Source of the DNA: Pseudomonadota bacterium
GTDB lineage: Bacteria > Pseudomonadota > Gammaproteobacteria > JAADHS01
Direction: 5' to 3'
NCBI GenBank assembly: GCA_021821045.1
Contig: JAKACW010000017.1
Span: 1 to 64,000 of the forward strand
DNA: 64,000 nucleotides
In this document: in pieces, positions 58,178 through 64,000 of the stretch
Position numbering within the stretch: the first letter of the stretch is position 1
Layout: the number at the start of each line of letters is the position of its first letter
Program-made: the position numbers and the translations under genes
The notes under the pieces: model-generated
Told to the model about the DNA's origin: nothing
What the model saw: only the letters and a program-made list of their open reading frames with translations
The model's database searches: none

Positions 58178-58716
58178 TGTTTAGGGGGCTCGGCGCACGG
58201 ATCGGTTCGAGGGCTATCGCCGCGCGGTTGGATCACGACTTGCACCCGTTCGCCGGTTTCCTGGTCCTTGGTGGCCCGTACCATTTCTTCGCCGACGAAA
58301 TATTCGAGGACACTACCGGAAAACTCGTTGCCGCACTGCGATACATTGGCGCTGCCGCTGAGCATCAAATATTGATCGAGCGCGCGGTATTCCATGTGCT
58401 GTCCGCGACCCTTGATGAGCTGCTGATTGCTTTCCATTCGCTGCTCGAATGTCACCGGATCACCATCGGCGAGCACTTTTTCCACTTCGCGATTGGTGTT
58501 GGTGAAGATCTGCACCTCGTCAGCGACCATCACAATACTGCCCTGAACGTAACGCACATTGCCGCGATAAACGCTGATGCCTTTGGCGTCATCGACATCG
58601 AGCCGGTCCGCTTCGATTTGAATGGGCTGATCGCGATCGCTATCCAGCGCCGAAACCGGCGCGGCAAGCATAACTGCAATCAACATTCCAATGGCCCTAT
58701 CTAACTGGCGGCTCAT
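58174..58716 (-). CDS. lptA: LPS periplasmic bridge protein LptA
   Basis: A periplasmic protein that forms the beta-jellyroll bridge for LPS transport. From the ATG with a GAGGT site it has 180 residues; a start 14 codons upstream is inside lptC. A signal peptide (about 1-24, ending VSALD) is followed by the OstA domain [31 protein letters not shown] and MRIEAD-like repeats of beta strands. The proline-rich C-terminal tail is unremarkable. It overlaps lptC (20 bases) and lptB (4 bases). Confidence 0.94.
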   Translation of the reverse strand: MSRQLDRAIGMLIAVMLAAPVSALDSDRDQPIQIEADRLDVDDAKGISVYRGNVRYVQGSIVMVADEVQIFTNTNREVEKVLADGDPVTFEQRMESNQQLIKGRGQHMEYRALDQYLMLSGSANVSQCGNEFSGSVLEYFVGEEMVRATKDQETGERVQVVIQPRGDSPRTDPCAEPPKQ

Positions 58717-59281
58717 ATTGACCTCGCACTTGCGCCAACAGCGTGAAACGCTTCTCATCCAGCCAGCCCTGCAGTCCCAACCCCGTCGTCACCCCCTGCG
58801 CGTGGCGAACGGTGACGACCTGGCTGGTCTCTGTGTAGTTACGGTTCGGTTCGACAAACAGATCGCTGGTTTCGATCACCAACGGCGGCCCATCGGGGGG
58901 CTTTCGCTCGGCCCGAACATCCCCGAGCAACCACACCGTGTCTTTATCCAATTGCACCACCGCGGTTCGCGCCGTCACATCCCACGGCGCGTCGTCCGCT
59001 TCAAAGATCAATAGCCGCGGAGCAATCAACTCCGCCGTGTTGGTAGCGGGAAAGTGGTTCATTCGCTCACCCGTAAGACGGTGACTGGGTTGACCCGTCT
59101 GACTCATGGTCGTTAGCGTGAAATTATCAAAAAAAGCGTCGGGCTGTTGAATCGCCGCCGGTGCGGGAGCGCGCTTTTCCTTTTGCGCACTTTCGAGCCA
59201 CCACCATGTCACCGATACCGTCGCAATCAACAGCGCGATGGTAATGAGTTCTCGTGGTCGGCGGCGGCGTTGGAGGGTCAC
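58697..59281 (-). CDS. lptC: LPS export protein LptC
   Basis: A 194-residue bitopic protein that passes LPS from the LptB2FG transporter to LptA. One N-terminal membrane helix (about 10-28, LITIALLIATVSVTWWWL) is followed by a periplasmic jellyroll domain with PDAFFDNFTLTTMSQTGQPSHRLTGERMNHFP, the family signature. The start is a GTG, 13 bases after the kdsC stop. It overlaps lptA at the 3' end. Confidence 0.92.
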   Translation of the reverse strand: MTLQRRRRPRELITIALLIATVSVTWWWLESAQKEKRAPAPAAIQQPDAFFDNFTLTTMSQTGQPSHRLTGERMNHFPATNTAELIAPRLLIFEADDAPWDVTARTAVVQLDKDTVWLLGDVRAERKPPDGPPLVIETSDLFVEPNRNYTETSQVVTVRHAQGVTTGLGLQGWLDEKRFTLLAQVRGQYEPPVR

Positions 59282-59293
59282 GCGAACATCCGC

Positions 59294-59860
59294 TTATTGG
59301 ACTTCCGGCAAGTACGAACGCAAAATCCGCTCGTACGTTCCTTGGGTCTTCATAATGAGTTCCGCCACATCCCGCGCCGCGCCGCGCCCCCCCGGCAATT
59401 GTGTGCACCAATGCGCCCGCGCCAGCACCTCCGGATGTGCATCGGCCGGTGCGATCGCCAGCCCGGCCCGCAGCATCACCGGCAGGTCGACCACATCGTC
59501 GCCCATATAGGCCGCTTGCGACGCATTCAGCCCGGTCGCCGCCAAGACATGGTGAAAAGCCGGCAGTTTTTCCTGCTGTCCCTGATACACATGCACCAGC
59601 CCAAGGTTGGCCATGCGATGGGCGACCGCTTGTGAGCTGCGCGCGGTGATGACCGCCACTTCCACGCCGCTGTTGCGCAGCATCTTCAGCCCGTGGCCAT
59701 CGCGGGAATGGAACACTTTGTACTCGCGACCGTCGTGCCCGAAAAACAGGCTGCCATCGGTCAGCACGCCGTCCACATCGAAAATGACCAGCCGTATTGC
59801 GTTTACCCGTTCCCGCAAATCCGCCGGCAAATCGTCCGCCGCAATGAATCGCGCCGACAT
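59294..59860 (-). CDS. kdsC: 3-deoxy-manno-octulosonate-8-phosphatase KdsC
   Basis: A HAD-family phosphatase that converts Kdo-8-phosphate to Kdo for the LPS core. It has 188 residues with the catalytic motif FDVDGVLTDGSLFF (about 29-42), the Lys region VAVITARSS (motif II), and MGDDVVDLPVM (motif III, about 121). There is no cap domain, as is normal for KdsC. The ATG at 59860 overlaps the kdsD stop (TGATG); a TTG one codon upstream is possible. Confidence 0.94.
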   Translation of the reverse strand: MSARFIAADDLPADLRERVNAIRLVIFDVDGVLTDGSLFFGHDGREYKVFHSRDGHGLKMLRNSGVEVAVITARSSQAVAHRMANLGLVHVYQGQQEKLPAFHHVLAATGLNASQAAYMGDDVVDLPVMLRAGLAIAPADAHPEVLARAHWCTQLPGGRGAARDVAELIMKTQGTYERILRSYLPEVQ

Positions 59861-60843
59861 CAAACGACCCCCGCCCGCAGCAAGTCGTGCATGTTGAGCG
59901 CGCCCACCAATTTGTTGCCTTCGCCGACGACCAACAGGCCGTTGATCTTACGCGTCTCCATGATCTGCAGCGCCTCCGCGGCCAGTTTGTCCTCATGAAT
60001 GGTGATGCACCCCGGCGTCATCAACTCGCCCATTCGGGCGCGATGAATATCCACCCCCTGGTCGAGCCGGCGCCGCAAATCGCCGTCGGTGAAAATACCC
60101 GCCAGCGTGCCGTGTTCGTCGACGACGGCGGTCATGCCCAACCCCTTCTTGCTGATCTCGAGCAAACCGTCCTTGAGCATGGCGTTCAGTCCCACCTTGG
60201 GCATGGCATCCCCGCGGTGCATGACATCGGCGATCTTGAGCAGCAAGCGTCGACCGAGGCGACCGCCGGGATGAGAGCGGGCAAAATCCTCCACCGTGAA
60301 TCCGCGCGCCTCGAGCAGCGCCACGGCCATCGCATCGCCCATGGCTAACGTCGCCGTCGTACTGGCCGTGGGCGCCAGCCCAAGGGGACACGCTTCCTGG
60401 GCCACCGAAACGTCGATATGGACACTCGCCGCCTGCGCGATACGCGACAAAGGATTGCCCGTCAACGCGATGAAAGGGACGTTGAGGCGCTTAATTATGG
60501 GCAGGATTGTGATGATCTCTTCGGTCTCGCCCGAGTTCGACAAGGCGAGCACGACATCCTTTTCCGTGATCATTCCCAAGTCACCGTGGCTTGCTTCACC
60601 GGGGTGGACGAAAAATGCCGGGCTGCCGGTGCTCGCCAGCGTAGCCGCCACTTTGCTGCCCACGTGCCCCGACTTCCCCATGCCAAGCACGACGATGCGT
60701 CCCTGACAATGCAACATGAATTCGCAGGCGCGGACGAAACTGTCATCGACCCGCGGAATCAAGTCAGCAACCGCCTTTGCTTCAATATTCAATACCGCTG
60801 CACCCAGTTCGCGGAGCTTTTGGGCTTGGACTTCACGTGTCAA
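59860..60843 (-). CDS. kdsD: Arabinose-5-phosphate isomerase KdsD
   Basis: Converts ribulose-5-phosphate to arabinose-5-phosphate, the first step of Kdo synthesis. It has 327 residues: an SIS sugar-isomerase domain (about 35-175, with GMGKSGHVGSKVAATLASTG and LSNSGETEEI) and two CBS domains (about 205-325, with GIFTDGDLRRRLDQG). The start is TTG, since the family N-terminus begins there and no nearby ATG fits. It opens the minus-strand kds-lpt block; a 162-base gap to ubiA precedes it. Confidence 0.94.
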   Translation of the reverse strand: MTREVQAQKLRELGAAVLNIEAKAVADLIPRVDDSFVRACEFMLHCQGRIVVLGMGKSGHVGSKVAATLASTGSPAFFVHPGEASHGDLGMITEKDVVLALSNSGETEEIITILPIIKRLNVPFIALTGNPLSRIAQAASVHIDVSVAQEACPLGLAPTASTTATLAMGDAMAVALLEARGFTVEDFARSHPGGRLGRRLLLKIADVMHRGDAMPKVGLNAMLKDGLLEISKKGLGMTAVVDEHGTLAGIFTDGDLRRRLDQGVDIHRARMGELMTPGCITIHEDKLAAEALQIMETRKINGLLVVGEGNKLVGALNMHDLLRAGVV

Positions 60844-61005
60844 ATGTCACTTCCTATTTAATTCGCGCAACCGCGCCATTTTACGTCGTTTAGCCATGAC
60901 TTCTCTACGTTCGCGTGATACGCCGACTCAAACAACGTCGACTGACTCACACCCAAAGCATTAACAAAACTATGCTGTTTAACGTCGACAGCCGCGCGGG
61001 CATTG

Positions 61006-61980
61006 TCACGTGCCGAGCAGAACGCCAAAAAACACGGCCAAGCCGAACCAACTGTTGTTGAGAAACGCTTTAAAGCACTTCTCCGGTTCGCGGCCCCTGA
61101 TGAGCGCTTGTTGATAGACGGCCAACGCAGCGGCGATGGCGAGTCCAAGCCAGTAGCCGGGCGCAAGGTGAGCATGGTCCCCCGCCATGCTCAACACAAC
61201 CAGAACGCCCAGTTGAATTGCGCCGATGATGATCCGATCAAGGTCGCCGAAGAGTATCGCGGTGGATTTCACGCCGATTTTGATGTCATCAGCGCGATCG
61301 ACCATCGCATACATCGTATCGTAGGCCACCGCCCACAGCACGGTCGCCAAGAACAGTAACCATGCCACGGCGGGAACAGTCCCGGTTTCGGCGGCGAACG
61401 CCATGGGGACAGCCCACCCAAAGGCCATGCCCAGCACCACTTGCGGCATATACGTGTAGCGTTTCATGAAGGGGTAGACGGCCGCCAGCGCCGCGCCGAC
61501 GAACGACAGCGCCACCGTCAGCGCATTGGTCAGCAGGACCAGGCCAAAGGCAATCGAGCACAGCACGGCGAAAAGACTGAGCGCCTCCCGCGGCCGCACT
61601 TTGCCGCTGGCCACGGGCCGGTCCCGGGTGCGACTGACGTGGGGATCGAAGCCACGATCGGCATAGTCGTTGATCACGCAGCCGGCGGAACGCATCAGGA
61701 TCACGCCCAAGACGAAGATCACGACATTTTTCATATGAGGACGACCGCCGCCGGCAATCCACAATGCCCACAGCGTGGGCCACAACAACAACAAGATCCC
61801 GATCGGGCGATCCAAGCGCATCAACACGGCGTAGGTGTGGACGCGCTCCAGCAGGCGACTGCGATCCGGCGCCGGCACCGCGCCAGACCATTGCGCACGC
61901 CAAGCTTCGGCGCGCCGCTGCAGCCGTTCAAGCCACACTTTCAACTGACCTCCACGTCCATCTGGGCGCACCCGCATCAT
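61006..61980 (-). CDS. ubiA: 4-hydroxybenzoate polyprenyltransferase UbiA
   Basis: An inner-membrane prenyltransferase that adds the polyprenyl tail to 4-hydroxybenzoate in ubiquinone synthesis. From the ATG overlapping the recG stop (ATGA) it has 324 residues; an added 35-residue basic N-terminus precedes the family core. The two Asp-rich motifs NDYADRGFD (about 108-116) and DRADDIKIG are intact, and about nine membrane segments follow the family pattern. ubiC is not in the window. It supplies quinone for aerobic respiration. Confidence 0.92.
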   Translation of the reverse strand: MMRVRPDGRGGQLKVWLERLQRRAEAWRAQWSGAVPAPDRSRLLERVHTYAVLMRLDRPIGILLLLWPTLWALWIAGGGRPHMKNVVIFVLGVILMRSAGCVINDYADRGFDPHVSRTRDRPVASGKVRPREALSLFAVLCSIAFGLVLLTNALTVALSFVGAALAAVYPFMKRYTYMPQVVLGMAFGWAVPMAFAAETGTVPAVAWLLFLATVLWAVAYDTMYAMVDRADDIKIGVKSTAILFGDLDRIIIGAIQLGVLVVLSMAGDHAHLAPGYWLGLAIAAALAVYQQALIRGREPEKCFKAFLNNSWFGLAVFFGVLLGT

Positions 61981-64000
61981 GCTACGTTCGCATCGGTTGC
62001 GCCGCGACCCCAACGCGCGATCAACAAACGCGCCTCGCGAGGCCCGGCCCGCGCCACGCGCTCGGCCGCTTGCGCAATCCCTTTTAGCATAGATTCGTCG
62101 CGCGACAAGTCGGCGACCTTGAACGGCAGCGCGCCGCTCTGCCGATAACCTTGCAGCTCCCCCGGTCCGCGCTGAATCAGATCCTGCTCGGCGATCGCGA
62201 AACCATCGTGGCATTGGCGCAGCACCGCGAGCCGGTCGCGGGCCGATTCCGAGAGCGGCGCTCCGAACAGCAACACGCAGGCGCCTTCTTTCGCGCCACG
62301 CCCGACACGCCCGCGCAACTGGTGCAGTTGAGCCAAACCGAGCAGTTCGGCATTCTCGATCACAATCCGGGTGGCGTTGGGCACATCCACGCCAACTTCC
62401 ACCACGGTGGTCGCGACCAACAGTTGCGTCGCGCCGGACTGGAAAGCGCTCATGGCCACCGCCTTCTCGTCGGGCCGCATGCGGCCGTGGACGACGTCTA
62501 TCGTCACCTGTGGCAGCAGCCGGCGCAACACCGCGGCGACTTCATCGACCGACACTCTCTTGGCGTCCTCGCGTTCGACAATAGCGGGACAGATCCAATA
62601 GGCTTGTTCGCCGCGGGCGCACGCTTGCGCAATGCGCGCCGCGACCTGCGCGCGCCGTGATGCCGGCATCGCCGCAGTCACCACCGGCGTTCTTCCCGGC
62701 GGCGTTTCGTCCAACGTGGTCACATCCAAATCGGCGTGCTGCGTCAGCGCCAGCGTCCGTGGAATGGGCGTCGCCGACATCAGCAGCATGTGTGGAGACC
62801 TGCCCTGCCCCTCACCCTTGGCGCGCAGGGCCATGCGTTGCCCGACGCCGAAGCGGTGCTGTTCATCCACGATCACCAAACCAAGCCGAGCAAACCGCGC
62901 GGCTTCCTGAACCAGCGCATGGGTTCCCGTCACGATCATCGGCGCGCCGGCGATCATTCGCTCCAGCGCAGCGGCCCGTTGCGGTGCGGTCACACTCGAT
63001 GACAGCAGGGCGACGTCGACGCCCAACGGTTCGAACCACGCGCGCAAAGTCGCGAAATGCTGTCCGGCCAGCAGCTCGGTCGGCGCCATGACGGCCGCTT
63101 GACTTCCCGCCTCTACCGCCCGCAGGGCCGCCAGCGCGGCGACCACGGTTTTGCCGCTGCCCACATCGCCCTGGAGCAAACGCTGCATGGGATAACATTT
63201 GCCGAGATCGGCGAATAATGCATCGCGGGCCTTTTCCTGCGCGGCGGTCAGACGGAACGGCAGTAACGCGCGAAATTTCGACTCCAGCGACGTCTCGACT
63301 GTCATGGGCCAAGCGCGCTTGCCGCGCAGCGCGTTGCGGCGCTCGTGACGGTCCAGATAGACGCCGACCAACTCATCAAGCGCAAGCCGGCGCCGGGCGC
63401 GTTCCAAGTCGTCGGCATGGACGGCACGGTGCGCCAAACGCAATGCCGCCCAGAATCCCAACTCTTCATGGACCTCGTCCAACACTTCCGCGGTCTCATT
63501 GTCGGCACACATTTCCAATGCGCGATCGATCAAACGGCGAAACGTCGCCTGCCCAATGCCGCCCAAGCGCGGATATACGGCGGTGAGACTCGCGGCGAAC
63601 GGCGAATCCTCCGTTACCACAGTCGTCTGGGGATGAATGATCTCGAGTCCAAGCGAGCCCTGGCGCAAGGTGCCGTAACAGCGCAAACGCGTGTCCGGCG
63701 CAAAGCGAATTTTGAATCCCTTGCCGGCTTGAAAGAAACGCAGATGCACGGGCTGGGCGTCCGTGATGAGTTTAACCGCCCAACTGCGCCGCCGACCGAA
63801 GCGCGGAAAGACTTTCTCCACGTGCCCCTCGATAAAGACCGGGCAATCGGGACGCTGCTGCTCGAGCGGGGTAAGGCGGGTCTTATCCTCGTAACGCAAT
63901 GGCAAATGCAGGAGCAAATCAAAGACCGTATGGATCCCGTTCTGCGCCAACGCCGCCGCGGTGCGCGCCCCGACGCCCTTCAGAACGGCGACGGGAACGG
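61977..64000 (-). CDS. recG: ATP-dependent DNA helicase RecG (partial)
   Basis: A junction-specific helicase that remodels stalled forks. The gene runs off the right edge: upstream of the first in-window start-like codon at 63950 the frame stays open and reads [17 protein letters not shown], the conserved RecG N-terminus. About 674 codons are visible. Helicase motif I is [11 protein letters not shown] (about residue 270), motif [13 protein letters not shown], and the C-terminal QLRGRVGRG marks the RecG/Mfd family. It overlaps ubiA at the stop (ATGA), the recG-ubiA order seen in some gammaproteobacteria. Confidence 0.95.
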   Translation of the reverse strand, partial: VPVAVLKGVGARTAAALAQNGIHTVFDLLLHLPLRYEDKTRLTPLEQQRPDCPVFIEGHVEKVFPRFGRRRSWAVKLITDAQPVHLRFFQAGKGFKIRFAPDTRLRCYGTLRQGSLGLEIIHPQTTVVTEDSPFAASLTAVYPRLGGIGQATFRRLIDRALEMCADNETAEVLDEVHEELGFWAALRLAHRAVHADDLERARRRLALDELVGVYLDRHERRNALRGKRAWPMTVETSLESKFRALLPFRLTAAQEKARDALFADLGKCYPMQRLLQGDVGSGKTVVAALAALRAVEAGSQAAVMAPTELLAGQHFATLRAWFEPLGVDVALLSSSVTAPQRAAALERMIAGAPMIVTGTHALVQEAARFARLGLVIVDEQHRFGVGQRMALRAKGEGQGRSPHMLLMSATPIPRTLALTQHADLDVTTLDETPPGRTPVVTAAMPASRRAQVAARIAQACARGEQAYWICPAIVEREDAKRVSVDEVAAVLRRLLPQVTIDVVHGRMRPDEKAVAMSAFQSGATQLLVATTVVEVGVDVPNATRIVIENAELLGLAQLHQLRGRVGRGAKEGACVLLFGAPLSESARDRLAVLRQCHDGFAIAEQDLIQRGPGELQGYRQSGALPFKVADLSRDESMLKGIAQAAERVARAGPREARLLIARWGRGATDANVA

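Overview
The window is chromosomal DNA from a gammaproteobacterium. The evidence is gene content and order: pilBCD-coaE-zapD-yacG, a bioB-F-H-C-D operon with bioH, rpoH next to ftsX-ftsE-ftsY, rsmD-coaD, and the recG-ubiA, kdsD-kdsC-lptC-lptA-lptB and rpoN-hpf-ptsN blocks. I cannot name the genus. Most of the window is housekeeping DNA. The block at about 34-43 kb looks visibly more AT-rich by eye.

Region by region. 0-5 kb: type IV pilus assembly (pilB partial, pilC, pilD), coaE, and the FtsZ regulator zapD with yacG. 5-8.3 kb (minus strand): a Nudix-ThiE-like fusion, a flavin split-barrel protein, a small unknown protein, a YfaZ-like outer-membrane protein and comF. 8.3-13 kb: a biotin operon whose BioB resembles the anaerobe-type enzyme. 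13-17 kb: rpoH, with a CIRCE operator inside its promoter, then ftsX, ftsE and ftsY. 17-23 kb: two M16 peptidases, rsmD, coaD, a YfhL-type ferredoxin and a gamma-glutamyltransferase. The first 21.3 kb is dotted with a REP-type palindromic repeat (17 units at 7 loci), and I see none of it afterwards.

23.1-42.6 kb is the distinctive part. It is a large respiratory locus built around a divergent cbb3-type heme-copper oxidase (CcoN, CcoO). It also holds a CcoG-type ferredoxin, a CcoS-like protein, a FixH-like lipoprotein, two heme-less proteins resembling the CcoP N-terminus, three separate one-heme cytochromes c, a two-heme cytochrome c and a thioredoxin-like lipoprotein. Alongside these are an FGE-fold protein without the catalytic cysteines, a spermidine-synthase-like membrane fusion and several tiny one-helix proteins. 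Two four-helix proteins, at 40196-40711 and 23345-23854, match only the C-terminal heme-ligand part of CcoN. Terminators split the locus into at least three minus-strand transcription units (42549 to 41503, 41294 to 39225, and 38629 to 34956) plus a long downstream unit from 34762 to 26152. It looks like a cbb3 oxidase whose heme c subunits are dispersed over separate proteins. No CcoP and no copper ATPase (CcoI) is visible. A chemotaxis methyltransferase (cheR) and an HDOD protein lie between the satellite genes and the main locus.

43-50 kb: a polytopic membrane protein, mutM, a Gld-type ABC exporter with its auxiliary protein, and an unpaired hydantoinase/oxoprolinase A-type gene. 50-57 kb (minus strand): rpoN, hpf, ptsN, hprK, rapZ, an EIIA-Man, HPr and enzyme I, which together form a sugar-permease-free regulatory PTS with HPr kinase. 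57-64 kb (minus strand): recG (partial), ubiA, kdsD, kdsC, lptC, lptA and lptB, for Kdo synthesis and LPS export.
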